A program made the translations under genes and the position numbers. The notes below the pieces were generated by a model that made no database searches, was not told where the DNA came from, and worked only from the letters and a program-made list of their open reading frames with translations. From the NCBI GenBank assembly GCA_030426465.1, contig JAUHYK010000006.1, positions 23,860 to 87,859 of the forward strand: a stretch of 64,000 nt of DNA. The letters are read 5' to 3'. The DNA is from Alphaproteobacteria bacterium (GTDB lineage: Bacteria; Pseudomonadota; Alphaproteobacteria; Caulobacterales; Parvularculaceae). Of the stretch, positions 41,673 through 50,542 are shown piece after piece. Within the stretch, counting starts at the first letter, position 1. Every line of letters starts with the position of its first letter.

Positions 41673-43412
41673 ATGACAACGGGCAAGATCACACGGCGCG
41701 CAGCGCTTTTATCCGGCGCAGCAATAGGCGCGGCGTCCTGCGCCAGTTCACCAAAGATGACGCCTTATGTCGCAGTCAGTGAGAGCGCAGATGGCGTCTT
41801 CTCCCATGGCGTTGCTTCAGGCGATCCCGCTGCGACGTCTGTGGTATTATGGACACGCCTGCATCAGGAGATGCTCTCCTCGGCCCCGTCATCGCTTACC
41901 GTCAACTGGCAAATTTCAAAGAGCGAAGACTTCGCCGCAATCGCGGACGAAGGCCAGTTCACCACAGGCGCGTCGCGCGACTGGACTGTCAAAGTGCTCG
42001 CCGAAGGCCTCGAACCGGGAACGCATTATTATTACCGGTTCGAGCTTGGCGGCGCCTTTTCGCCAACAGGACGCACAAAGACATTGCCCACCGGCGCCAT
42101 TGATAAGGCTCGCTTCGCGGTTCTCTCATGCTCGAACTATCCATTTGGATATTTCAATGTCTATGACCTCGTCGCCAGACACGAAGATATCGACGCGGTC
42201 ATTCATCTCGGCGATTACATTTATGAATATAGCCGCGAAGGCTATGGCGGCGATCAGGGTCGCGCCTTGCAACGCGAACATCTTCCCGCTCACGAATGCA
42301 CCACGCTCGCCGATTACCGTCAGCGGCACGCGCAATATAAAGCGGACCCGGCGTCGCAAGCGATGCACGCCAAACACCCGCTGATCGCGATCTGGGACGA
42401 TCATGAAACCTCAAACGATTCCTGGTCCGGCGGCGCGGAGAACCATAACCCCGAAACCGAAGGGGACTGGGAGGCGCGACGGCGCGCCGCCTTGCAGGCC
42501 TATTATGAATGGCAGCCGGTGCGCGAGCCGGAGATGGCGCCCGAAGCTTTCTTCCGGTCTTTCTCTTTTGGCGACCTCCTGACCGTCGCTGCGCTTGAAA
42601 CCCGGCTGATGGCCCGCGCGCAACAGTTCGAATATTCCGCCGTCATACCCACCCTGCAAACGCCGGAGGACATAGCCCATTTCCGCGACACCGTGCTGTG
42701 GGACGAAAGCCGCGAAATGCTCGGCGCCGCGCAGCTCGACTATCTTGACCGCACGTTCAAAACATCGGTCGCCGAAGGCCAGCCATGGCGGCTGATCGCC
42801 AACCAGGTGACCATGGCGAAGGTGACGGCGCCCGACCTCAACCCGCATGTCAACGAAGCACAAATCATTGAACTTGAAGAGCAGTGGAATGAGGCGCGGG
42901 CGTTTGTTAAAATGTCCGCACTCGGATTACCGCTCAACTTCGACGCATGGGACGGTTATCCGGCGGCGCGCGAGCGGTTTTACGATCTGGCGCGTAAGGC
43001 AGGCGATACAGGAATGATCGTCGTCACCGGCGACACACACACCTGGTGGGCGAACGATCTTGTAGACAAGAATGGCGGCCATATGGGCGTCGAGCTTGGC
43101 GTCCACTCCGTTACGTCGCCATCGCCTTACCGCAAGGAATTCCTGGGCGGCATGGGCGCCGAATACGCCCTGCTCACCAATCGCGACAACAAGGATGTGC
43201 GGTACCTGTCCGGCGAGCATCATGGCTTTATCGATCTCACCATCACCCGTGACGCCGCCCACGCCGAATATAAGGCCGTCGACACCATCGAAAGCGGAAA
43301 TTACAACGCCTTTATCCACGCCTCTTTCGATATCAAGAAGACAGATAACAGCGCGGAATTTTCACGCGTCAAAGGCGCCGGCTTCAAGGAGCGCTATCTC
43401 TTCGGACACTAA
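41673..43412 (+). CDS. PhoD-type alkaline phosphatase
   Basis: This 579-residue phosphatase has a Tat signal with twin arginines (KITRRAALLSG) and a possible lipobox (AASC). The PhoD N-terminal domain shows FSHGVASGDPAATSVVLWTR. The catalytic part has HLGDYIYEYSREGYGGDQGR, IAIWDDHETSNDSW, MVVTGDTHTWWANDLVDKNGGHMGVELGVHSVTSPSP (given in pieces here) and later EHHGFIDLTI. It releases phosphate outside the cytoplasm, probably with calcium and iron. The long upstream frame is rejected because GGGAG precedes ATG 41673. Confidence 0.88.
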   Translation: MTTGKITRRAALLSGAAIGAASCASSPKMTPYVAVSESADGVFSHGVASGDPAATSVVLWTRLHQEMLSSAPSSLTVNWQISKSEDFAAIADEGQFTTGASRDWTVKVLAEGLEPGTHYYYRFELGGAFSPTGRTKTLPTGAIDKARFAVLSCSNYPFGYFNVYDLVARHEDIDAVIHLGDYIYEYSREGYGGDQGRALQREHLPAHECTTLADYRQRHAQYKADPASQAMHAKHPLIAIWDDHETSNDSWSGGAENHNPETEGDWEARRRAALQAYYEWQPVREPEMAPEAFFRSFSFGDLLTVAALETRLMARAQQFEYSAVIPTLQTPEDIAHFRDTVLWDESREMLGAAQLDYLDRTFKTSVAEGQPWRLIANQVTMAKVTAPDLNPHVNEAQIIELEEQWNEARAFVKMSALGLPLNFDAWDGYPAARERFYDLARKAGDTGMIVVTGDTHTWWANDLVDKNGGHMGVELGVHSVTSPSPYRKEFLGGMGAEYALLTNRDNKDVRYLSGEHHGFIDLTITRDAAHAEYKAVDTIESGNYNAFIHASFDIKKTDNSAEFSRVKGAGFKERYLFGH

Positions 43413-43477
43413 GCTTGCGGCTTTCTTCGGTTTTGCGCCCGAAAGACGTGTGGTAGAACGCCCGTCAGGAGGGCGTC

Positions 43478-44038
43478 ATGAGGTTTATTTCTCGCAGCAT
43501 TGAAAAAGCCGGCTGGGTGAAATTCCTCGTCAGTTTCCTTTTTTTGTTCGCCTATTCTTATTGGGCGTTCATTCGCCCCGGTTTCTGGACCCGCGCGAGT
43601 GACGCCGCCGCACCGTTGCCGGAAACCCTGCAAGGCTTTCCGGAAGGCGAGCCTGCCCGCGCCTTCGCTCTTCTTGGCGAAGCTACGAGCGATTATCTGA
43701 TCTTTCAGGCCGTCGATATTCCCTTCGCTTTTCTCAACGCCATGATGATAACCGCCGCGATCGCCCTTGGCCTCAAAGCACTGAAGCTTAGCGGAACGCC
43801 CTTGCGGTTTCTCCTTATCCTGCCGCTGTTGCTTTTTACTTCGGAGATTTTTGAAGACGCCCTTCTCTTTCTGATGGCCGCCGACTACATCCCTGATGTA
43901 GGCGCGCCTGCGATAGCGCAACAAGCCTTGACCAACATCAAAGGCGCGGCCGCTATGCTCGGAACGGTTTGCGCGCTTGCTGCGATTATCGGCGCCGGTA
44001 TTTCGTCGCTTATCCACCTTTTCAGGAAAACTTCATGA
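43478..44038 (+). CDS. Hypothetical membrane protein
   Basis: I do not recognise this 186-residue protein. About four membrane helices are visible: WVKFLVSFLFLFAYSYWAFI (13-32), FLNAMMITAAIALGLKAL, FLLILPLLLFTSEIFEDALLFLMA and GAAAMLGTVCALAAIIGAG. The loop between helices 1 and 2 is acidic and Pro-containing. The ribosome site AGGAGG is partly inside a small GC-rich stem (see findings). Its stop overlaps the ATG of the next gene (ATGA), so it is coupled to the deaminase. Confidence 0.65.
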   Translation: MRFISRSIEKAGWVKFLVSFLFLFAYSYWAFIRPGFWTRASDAAAPLPETLQGFPEGEPARAFALLGEATSDYLIFQAVDIPFAFLNAMMITAAIALGLKALKLSGTPLRFLLILPLLLFTSEIFEDALLFLMAADYIPDVGAPAIAQQALTNIKGAAAMLGTVCALAAIIGAGISSLIHLFRKTS

Positions 44039-45042
44039 CTAAACAGGACCTCGTCGCTTACGCCGCCGCGCTGCCAAAGGCGGAACTGCATCTTCACATT
44101 GAGGGCAGTCTCGAACCGGAAATGCTGTTCAAACTGGCCCAGCGCAACAAGGTCGATATCCCATTCAAGTCCGTGGAAGAAATCCGCGCGGCCTACGAGT
44201 TTTCAAATCTTCAGGATTTTCTGGACATCTATTATCAGGGGATGAGCGTTCTTCTAAGTGAAGAAGACTTCTTCGATCTGACCATGGCGTATCTCAACCG
44301 CGCGCGCGCTGACAATGTGCGCCATGTCGAAATCTTCTTCGATCCGCAAGGACACACAGAGCGCGGCGTTCCGTTTGACACGGCGATCAGCGGCATCCTG
44401 ACAGCGCTTTCCATGGCCAAGGCGCAGTTCGGCATGACCGCGAAGCTGATCATGTGTTTTCTGCGCCACCTGCCGGAGGAAGACGCGTTTGCAACACTGA
44501 AACAGGCGGAAAACTGGCTCGACCGGATTGATGGCGTCGGGCTTGATTCCTCCGAAGTCGGCCATCCACCGTCGAAATTCGCGCGCGTGTTCAAGGCGGC
44601 GAGCGAACGCGGCCTCAAACTCGTCGCCCATGCCGGCGAAGAAGGCCCGCCGGATTATGTGCACGAAGCGCTCGACCTGCTCGAAATAGACCGTCTCGAC
44701 CATGGCAACCGCTCGCTTGAGGACGACGCGCTTGTTGCGCGGCTCGCCGCTGAAGAGATGACGCTCACCGTCTGTCCGCTATCGAATCTCAAGCTATGCG
44801 TTGTCGACGATATGCGTGAGCACCCGTTAAAACGGATGCTGGACCTCAATCTGCGCGCGACCGTGAACTCTGACGATCCGTCCTATTTCGGCGGCTATAT
44901 GAACGACAATTTCAAGGCTGTGATCGAAGCCCTGCCGCTGACGCGCGAAGACGTGAAAACGCTCGCCCGGAATAGCTTTCTTGGATCGTTCCTGAGCGAG
45001 GGCGAAAAGCGCGCGCAACTGGCGGCGATTGATCTGGTTTAA
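44035..45042 (+). CDS. Adenine/adenosine deaminase
   Basis: This 335-residue zinc enzyme removes the 6-amino group of adenine or adenosine in purine salvage. The metal motif HLHIEGSL (His19, His21), HAGEEGPP, DHGNRSLEDD and NSDDPSYFGGY are conserved. VCPLSNLKLCVVDDMREHPLKRMLDL favours the adenine-deaminase branch over true adenosine deaminase. ATG 44035 overlaps the membrane-protein stop and has AGGAAAACTTC before it. Its TAA overlaps the SYLF gene's stop by 4 nt (TTAA). Confidence 0.88.
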   Translation: MTKQDLVAYAAALPKAELHLHIEGSLEPEMLFKLAQRNKVDIPFKSVEEIRAAYEFSNLQDFLDIYYQGMSVLLSEEDFFDLTMAYLNRARADNVRHVEIFFDPQGHTERGVPFDTAISGILTALSMAKAQFGMTAKLIMCFLRHLPEEDAFATLKQAENWLDRIDGVGLDSSEVGHPPSKFARVFKAASERGLKLVAHAGEEGPPDYVHEALDLLEIDRLDHGNRSLEDDALVARLAAEEMTLTVCPLSNLKLCVVDDMREHPLKRMLDLNLRATVNSDDPSYFGGYMNDNFKAVIEALPLTREDVKTLARNSFLGSFLSEGEKRAQLAAIDLV

Positions 45043-45596
45043 TCGTCTTCGTGGATCTTGCTGATTTTCGAGCCTTCAAGCGAGAGATTATACATCAGCC
45101 CCTTATTGTCGAAGACGAAAGCGACGATCGGCTGGTTTAACTGAGTCGTGTCGATCGCGCCGCCCGCGCCGACGGTGACGACCGCAACGGAGGCGTCAAC
45201 GCCGATTTCCCAACCCTGGCTGGAACGGAACTTGTCGAGCGCGCCTTGATCGAGGAACACAATAATCTGCCTGCGCGACTGTCCGCCGAACTGAAGACCG
45301 ATGGACGCCGCGGCGGTCGAGTAATAATCAACAGTATTGCCGCCGATGCGCAAAGCCCCTTGGCCGTATTCGCCGCCGATCCCGATGCCGCCTTTTCTGA
45401 TCAACGGAAAGACAAGAATGCCCTTGGCTCTGGCGAGCACTTCATTGGCGCCGCCGATGTCCTCGCGGAATTCAGCCAGCGCTTCATTAGTGCGCCGGTC
45501 GATCTTTTCCTTGGAGGCGGCGAAAGCTGCGCCGGAAAGCGCGCCCAGGCTCGTAAGCACAATGAACAAGAAACGAAGCGTGCGAATGGTGATCAT
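45039..45596 (-). CDS. SYLF (Ysc84) domain lipid-binding protein
   Basis: This 185-residue exported protein has a signal peptide (FLFIVLTSLGALSGAAFA) and a SYLF domain. The family signature is AKGILVFPLIRKGGIGIGGEYGQGALR, followed by YYSTAAASIGLQFGGQSRRQIIVFL and VGVDASVAVVTVGAGG-like strands. SYLF domains bind phosphoinositides or other lipids in eukaryotes. In bacteria the role is not settled. ATG 45596 follows GGGAGG. Its stop overlaps the convergent deaminase stop by 4 nt. Confidence 0.88.
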   Translation of the reverse strand: MITIRTLRFLFIVLTSLGALSGAAFAASKEKIDRRTNEALAEFREDIGGANEVLARAKGILVFPLIRKGGIGIGGEYGQGALRIGGNTVDYYSTAAASIGLQFGGQSRRQIIVFLDQGALDKFRSSQGWEIGVDASVAVVTVGAGGAIDTTQLNQPIVAFVFDNKGLMYNLSLEGSKISKIHEDD

Positions 45597-45721
45597 GAAA
45601 GCCTCCCAAAATCGTGGCGGAGCATGGCCCCGCATTCCGGCGACAATAGGGCCGCCGGACTTGCCGTGGTCTTAACTCTTCGCAAGGCGCTGATTAATAG
45701 AAGCTTAACGCCGCCTTAGCC

Positions 45722-46387
45722 TCACGCTTTCGCCGCCGCCAGCGCCTTGCGGAAATCAGCGACCCGCGGGGCGTAGCGCGAAGTCATGGCCTCAAGCGTC
45801 GCCTCCGCCGCCTTGTCCGGCGCCCCGGCATTGAACGGCGGCGCGGGGTCATATTCAAGGCCGAGCTGGATCGCCTTGGCGACATCATCGCCTGCGATCT
45901 CCGCCGCCAGCGTAAAGGCGAAATCGATTCCCGCCGTGACGCCGCCGCCGGTGAAGAGATTGCCGTCGCGCACGACGCGAGCCTTTACCGGTTCAGCGCC
46001 GACGCTTTTGAGCTCGTCATGATAGGCCCAATGCGTCGTGGCTTTCTTTCCCTTGAGCAGACCCGCCGCGCCGAGAATGAACGCGCCGGTGCAGACCGAC
46101 GTGACATAGCTCGCACGTGCGCCCTCGCGTTTCACAAAAGCGATGGTTTCTTCGTCCTGCATGGCGTCATCAATGCCGAACCCGCCCGGGATGCAAAGAA
46201 GATCCGTCGGCGGGCAGTCGCTGAAATCATGCGTCGGGTTCAAGGTCAGCATGGTGTCCGTCGGCACGGGCGCTTTGTGCTTTGCCGCCAGCGCAACCTG
46301 CGCGCCCGGCAGCCGCGACAGGACCTGAAGCGGCCCGGTGAAATCGAGCTGTGTCAGATTCGGGAAGAGAAGGAAGGTGATGTTCAT
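45722..46387 (-). CDS. DJ-1/PfpI family protein
   Basis: This 221-residue protein has the DJ-1/PfpI fold. The nucleophilic Cys is Cys99 in VTSVCTGAFILGAAGLLKGKKATTHWAY, the isonitrile-hydratase-like or AraC-sensor-like subgroup. The N-terminus MNITFLLFPNLTQLDFTGPLQVLSRLPG and the Asp/Glu in the entry fit, and IPGGFGIDDAMQDEETIAF precedes the Cys. Members range from isonitrile hydratases to glutamine amidotransferase-like sensors. ATG 46387 overlaps the alkyltransferase-like stop (ATGA), so the two are coupled. Confidence 0.87.
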   Translation of the reverse strand: MNITFLLFPNLTQLDFTGPLQVLSRLPGAQVALAAKHKAPVPTDTMLTLNPTHDFSDCPPTDLLCIPGGFGIDDAMQDEETIAFVKREGARASYVTSVCTGAFILGAAGLLKGKKATTHWAYHDELKSVGAEPVKARVVRDGNLFTGGGVTAGIDFAFTLAAEIAGDDVAKAIQLGLEYDPAPPFNAGAPDKAAEATLEAMTSRYAPRVADFRKALAAAKA

Positions 46388-46749
46388 TTTTTCCAGCCGG
46401 CGATGACTTCCATCACCTCTTCAATCTCCCGGCCGGATTTGTCCACCCACTTTTGCGAAGGGCCCTTCCAGCGGCATTGGGCCCAGTCGACAGCGCCGTT
46501 CTTTTTAAAGGCGACGCCTTCTTTTTTCAGGCGTCGCCGCTGTTCCTCTGCGCCGGAATGATCGGCCGGCGCACCGGACGCCGTAATGATGCGATACCAT
46601 TTCAGGTCTTTCGGCGCGGTCCACATGGCGCGCGCGACCATGCGCGGGCCCACGCCTGGTAATAGGCTCGCGATCATACCGTAGCTCGCGACCTCGCCTT
46701 TGGGCACTTCGCGGATAAGGACGTGGATGGCGTCGTAATCCGTCGCCAC
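46384..46749 (-). CDS. Alkyltransferase-like protein (MGMT fold, no active Cys)
   Basis: This 121-residue protein has the DNA-binding domain of O6-alkylguanine methyltransferases. YDAIHVLIREVPKGEVASYGMIASLLPGVGPRMVARAM is the helix-turn-helix and Arg finger region. Where MGMT has PCHR, this has KWYRIITASG, so the acceptor Cys is missing. Such ATL proteins flag O6-alkylguanine for nucleotide excision repair. The start is GTG 46749, abutting the thiolase TAA. It is followed by DJ-1/PfpI. Confidence 0.87.
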   Translation of the reverse strand: MATDYDAIHVLIREVPKGEVASYGMIASLLPGVGPRMVARAMWTAPKDLKWYRIITASGAPADHSGAEEQRRRLKKEGVAFKKNGAVDWAQCRWKGPSQKWVDKSGREIEEVMEVIAGWKK

Positions 46750-47946
46750 TTACGCGACTTCAAAAAGTCCAGCAGCGCCCATACCACCTCCGACGCACAT
46801 GGTGCAGACGACATATTTCGCGGCGCGGCGTTTGCCCTCAATGAGGGCGTGGCCGACCATGCGCGCGCCGGACATGCCGTAAGGGTGGCCGATGGAAATG
46901 GCGCCGCCATTGACGTTCAGGAGCTCATCGGGAATGCCGAGCTTGTCGCGGCAATAAAGCACCTGCACCGCGAAAGCCTCGTTCAATTCCCAAAGACCGA
47001 TATCGTCCATTTTCAGATTGAATTTTTCGAGCAGCTTCGGCACGGCGAAGACAGGGCCGATGCCCATCTCGTCCGGGTTTGTACCCGCAACCGCCATGCC
47101 GCGATAAATACCGAGCGGGGACAAGCCCCGTTTGGACGCTTCTTTCGCTTCCATTACGACCGCGGCCGAAGCGCCGTCGGACAATTGCGAGGCGTTGCCG
47201 GCGGTGATGTAATTGCCTTCCTTGACGACCTGTCCGCCTTTGAACACAGGCTTCAGGCCTTTCAAGCCTTCCAGCGTCGTTTCCGGACGATTGCCCTCGT
47301 CCTTGTCGAGTTTCACCTCAACATCGGAGCTTTCGCCGGTTTCCTTGTTCACGAATTTCATCACGCTGGCGAGCGGGACGATTTCTTCGTCAAACTTGCC
47401 TGCCTGCTGCGCGGCGTGGGTGCGCTGCTGCGATTGCAGGGCGTATTCGTCCTGAGCGTCGCGGGAAATGTTGTAGCGGTCGCCAACAATCTCGGCCGTC
47501 TCGATCATCTGCATATAGGTGGAGGGAAGGTTCTGCAGAAGCCACGGATCGGGATGCACAAACATTTGCTTGGTCTGGTTCATGGAGATCGACTCAACGC
47601 CGACGCCGATCGCAACCTGCATATTGTCGGAGATCACCTGCTTCGCGGCGGTTGCAATCGCCATCATGCCTGAAGCGCATTGACGGTCTAGCGACTGGCC
47701 CGGCACGTCATGAGGCATGCCCGCGCGCAACAATGAAAGCCGCGCGACGTTCGGCGTTGCGGTGCCCATCTGCAGCGCCGCGCCGGCCACAACATCCTCA
47801 ACCTCGCCCGGGTCGACTTTCGCCCGCGCAATGGCGTTGGTCATCGCATGAGCGGCGAGCGCCGGCGATGTCGTGTTGTTATAGGCGCCGCGATAGGCCT
47901 TGCCGACCGGCGTGCGGGCGGTTGAAACGATGACGGCTTCTCTCAT
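46750..47946 (-). CDS. Thiolase (acetyl-CoA acetyltransferase type)
   Basis: This 398-residue thiolase splits 3-oxoacyl-CoA with CoA, or makes acetoacetyl-CoA. The nucleophilic Cys is in [18 protein letters not shown] (about 90). The second half has [18 protein letters not shown] and the second Cys in [15 protein letters not shown]. The name acetyltransferase or acyltransferase cannot be decided from sequence. It ends the beta-oxidation-like run (SDR, MaoC, two dehydrogenases, CoA ligase upstream). Confidence 0.92.
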   Translation of the reverse strand: MREAVIVSTARTPVGKAYRGAYNNTTSPALAAHAMTNAIARAKVDPGEVEDVVAGAALQMGTATPNVARLSLLRAGMPHDVPGQSLDRQCASGMMAIATAAKQVISDNMQVAIGVGVESISMNQTKQMFVHPDPWLLQNLPSTYMQMIETAEIVGDRYNISRDAQDEYALQSQQRTHAAQQAGKFDEEIVPLASVMKFVNKETGESSDVEVKLDKDEGNRPETTLEGLKGLKPVFKGGQVVKEGNYITAGNASQLSDGASAAVVMEAKEASKRGLSPLGIYRGMAVAGTNPDEMGIGPVFAVPKLLEKFNLKMDDIGLWELNEAFAVQVLYCRDKLGIPDELLNVNGGAISIGHPYGMSGARMVGHALIEGKRRAAKYVVCTMCVGGGMGAAGLFEVA

Positions 47947-47957
47947 GGCGATGTTCC

Positions 47958-48878
47958 TTACTTGCCGATGGCGTAATCTTTGGCCTTGGTCATGAAGTTC
48001 ATGTTCGGGCCCGATGAATTCTCATAATAATGTACGTGTTCCGTGGAGGAGATTTCATCCCACTTTTTCGCGATCTCTTCGGGCGTCTGTTTTTCCGGCG
48101 GCAGGTAAACGCCGTCCGTCTCAACGATATAGGCGCGGGAGTAGCCGCCGGCGGCGCAGGACACAATCGCGCGAGAAGGCGCATCCTCGCTGACGAGGTA
48201 AAGCATCGCCGCGGTAATCGCTTCCGGCGTCATCTGGTCGAGGATCGCTTCGGGAATGCCGAGATCTTCGGTCATGCGCGTTTTGGCCGACGGGGAAAGC
48301 ACATTCGCCTTGATGTTGTATTTCGCGCCTTCAAGATGAAGCGCGTTCATCATGCCGATCATGCCGGCTTTCGCGGCGCCGTAATTCACCTGACCGAAAA
48401 TGCCGTGCAGGCCCGACGGAGACGACGTCAGAATGATTCGGCCATAGGTTTGTTCACGCATAATCGGCCAGACGGTGTGGGTGCATATGGCGGAGCCGAT
48501 AAGGTGAACGTCGATCACCGCGCGGAAATCATCGAGCGTCATTTTATGAAATGACTTGTCGCGCAAAATGCCGGCATTGTTCACCAGAATGTCGATGCGG
48601 CCCCATTTGTCCATGGCCGACTTCACCATGGCGGCGACTTCATCTTCTTTCGTCACATTGGCGCCATCGGCGATCGCCTCCCCGCCCGAGGCGTTAATGT
48701 GATTGACCACCTCTTGCGCTGCGGAAATCGATCCGCCCGACCCGTCGCGCGCGCCGCCGAGATCGTTGACGACGACTTTGGCGCCGCGTTCGGCAAGCGC
48801 CAGGGCATGTGAACGGCCAAGGCCATTACCGGCGCCGGTGACGATAGCGACCTTGTTCTTGAAATCCACTTCAGACAT
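47958..48878 (-). CDS. SDR oxidoreductase, HSD17B4-like
   Basis: This 306-residue SDR resembles the 3-hydroxyacyl-CoA dehydrogenase domain of multifunctional enzyme type 2. It has [33 protein letters not shown] (motif in the first 40 residues), NNAG, the catalytic Ser in TSSPSGLHG and Tyr-x3-Lys in YGAAK. The [10 protein letters not shown] sequence is typical of the HSD17B4 branch, which oxidises (3R)-hydroxyacyl-CoA. I use ATG 48878 (MSEVDFKN) with AGGAGA ahead. It lies 10 nt after the MaoC gene, which would make its substrate. Confidence 0.88.
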   Translation of the reverse strand: MSEVDFKNKVAIVTGAGNGLGRSHALALAERGAKVVVNDLGGARDGSGGSISAAQEVVNHINASGGEAIADGANVTKEDEVAAMVKSAMDKWGRIDILVNNAGILRDKSFHKMTLDDFRAVIDVHLIGSAICTHTVWPIMREQTYGRIILTSSPSGLHGIFGQVNYGAAKAGMIGMMNALHLEGAKYNIKANVLSPSAKTRMTEDLGIPEAILDQMTPEAITAAMLYLVSEDAPSRAIVSCAAGGYSRAYIVETDGVYLPPEKQTPEEIAKKWDEISSTEHVHYYENSSGPNMNFMTKAKDYAIGK

Positions 48879-48888
48879 TTCTGTCTCC

Positions 48889-49344
48889 TTATACAAACTG
48901 CATGGTCAGCCATTCGGCGACGAGCGCAGGTTTTGTCTCACCTTCAATCTCAACCTTCACGGCGTATTTTAAAGTCCACTGGCCCGGCACTTTGGTGTCC
49001 GCCGACATCAGCGTGAAGCGTCCGCGGATGTTCTGGCCCGACTTCACGGGATTGACGAAACGCACTTTTTCAAAGCCGTAATTGACGCCCATCTTGACGC
49101 CCTCAAGGATGATGACGCTGCCGCTCGCAAGTTTCGAGAGCATGGAAAGCGTCAGAAAACCGTGGGCGATGGTTGTTCCGAAGGGCGTCTTCGCCGCCGC
49201 TTCCGGATCGATATGGATGAACTGGTGGTCTTCGGTCACATCGGCGAACTTGTTGATGCGGTCCTGATCGATGGTGATCCAATCGGAAACGCCGGTTTCC
49301 TTGCCGACGAAATCGGCGATCTTGTCGGGCGTCGTTACGGGCAT
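48889..49344 (-). CDS. MaoC-family enoyl-CoA hydratase
   Basis: This 151-residue hot-dog-fold hydratase has the hydratase-2 motif: DHQFIHIDPEAAAKTPFGTTIAHGFLTLS (Asp, His and Gly as in the family). It would hydrate trans-2-enoyl-CoA to the (3R)-hydroxy form, matching the neighbouring HSD17B4-like dehydrogenase. MTPVTT-like N-terminal residues follow ATG 49344. It is between the second acyl-CoA dehydrogenase gene and the SDR gene in the same direction. Confidence 0.9.
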   Translation of the reverse strand: MPVTTPDKIADFVGKETGVSDWITIDQDRINKFADVTEDHQFIHIDPEAAAKTPFGTTIAHGFLTLSMLSKLASGSVIILEGVKMGVNYGFEKVRFVNPVKSGQNIRGRFTLMSADTKVPGQWTLKYAVKVEIEGETKPALVAEWLTMQFV

Positions 49345-49379
49345 GATGTTCTCTCAAAGCTGCGGCGCTATTGCCTTTA

Positions 49380-50519
49380 TCAGTATCCGCGCATTTGCGC
49401 GAGGCGGTCGGCGTGAAAAGCCGCGTCGCCGAACATTTCCTGCGCCACACGAATGCGCTTCATGTAAAAGCCGATATCGAATTCATCAGTCATACCGATG
49501 CCGCCATACATCTGCACCGCTTCCTGGCTCGCGAGCTTGGCCACGTCGCCCGCTTTCGCTTTCGCCAGCGAACAGATCGGCCCGGCCATGCCGTAATGCG
49601 AGTCGAGATCCTGCAGGGCTTTGAGAACCGCCGACTTTGCAAGCTCGATTTCCGAATAGAGATGCGCCGCGCGATGTTGCAGCGCCTGGAACGTCCCGAT
49701 CTCGGTTCCGAACTGCTTGCGCTCTTTCAAATAATTGACTGTCATCTCGAACGCCTGCTGGGCCGAACCGGACATCTCCGCCGCGAGCCCGGCGCGCCCG
49801 GCGTTCAACACGCCTTCAAGCGCCATATAGCCGCCATCGACTTCGCCCAGCACTTCATCTCCGGTCGCTTCGACGCCGTCAAACTTGATGCGCGCAGCGT
49901 TGCGGCTATCGACCATTTGCGTGCGCTCGACCGAGACGCCTTTGGCTTTGGCGTCCACGAGGAACAGGGTGAGGCCATTCTGCTCGCCTGCGGCGCCCGC
50001 GGAACGGGCGGCCACAATAATCTTGTCGGCCACATGGCCGTCGGCGACAAAGGTTTTGTCTCCGGAGAGCTTAAACCCGTTGCCATGTTTTTCCGCCTGC
50101 ATGGCGATTTTTGCAGGACCATGTTTGCGATGCTCATCGACCGCCAACGCATAAAGCGTTTCACCCGCTGCGATACTCGGCAGGTTCGCCTGTTTTTGCG
50201 CGTCACTTCCGAGCTTTTTCAGCGCCGTCGCGGCAAGAATAGAGGTTGAAAGAAAAGGCGACGCCGTGAGGGTGCGCCCCATTTCCTCAGCCAAGACACC
50301 AGCGCCTACAAAACCAAAGTCAACGCCGCCATGATCTTCTTCAACAAGAATGCCGGCCCAGCCCATTTCCGCCATCTCTTTCCAGAGACCGCGGTCGAAA
50401 CCGGTTTCATCATTGGTGTCGCGAAGTTTGCGCAGCGCAGAGACCGGCGCTTTTTCATCTAGAAAACCGCGCGCAGACTCGCGCAGCATTTCCTGTTCTT
50501 CATTGAGTACGAGAGGCAT
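49380..50519 (-). CDS. Acyl-CoA dehydrogenase, second of a pair
   Basis: This 379-residue FAD enzyme starts at ATG 50519 (MPLVLNEEQEMLRESARGF) with AGGAAG before it. It has MAEMGWAGILVEEDHGG, TFVADGHVADKIIVAARS and the C-terminal QMYGGIGMTDEFDIGFYMKRIRVAQEMFGD. The usual catalytic Glu motif (IEGGTSE-like) is not seen, while the partner gene has it. In steroid side-chain degradation such pairs form heterotetramers with one active half, so this is probably the partner subunit. Confidence 0.9.
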   Translation of the reverse strand: MPLVLNEEQEMLRESARGFLDEKAPVSALRKLRDTNDETGFDRGLWKEMAEMGWAGILVEEDHGGVDFGFVGAGVLAEEMGRTLTASPFLSTSILAATALKKLGSDAQKQANLPSIAAGETLYALAVDEHRKHGPAKIAMQAEKHGNGFKLSGDKTFVADGHVADKIIVAARSAGAAGEQNGLTLFLVDAKAKGVSVERTQMVDSRNAARIKFDGVEATGDEVLGEVDGGYMALEGVLNAGRAGLAAEMSGSAQQAFEMTVNYLKERKQFGTEIGTFQALQHRAAHLYSEIELAKSAVLKALQDLDSHYGMAGPICSLAKAKAGDVAKLASQEAVQMYGGIGMTDEFDIGFYMKRIRVAQEMFGDAAFHADRLAQMRGY

Positions 50520-50542
50520 GAGACTTCCTTTTACGCCCGAGT

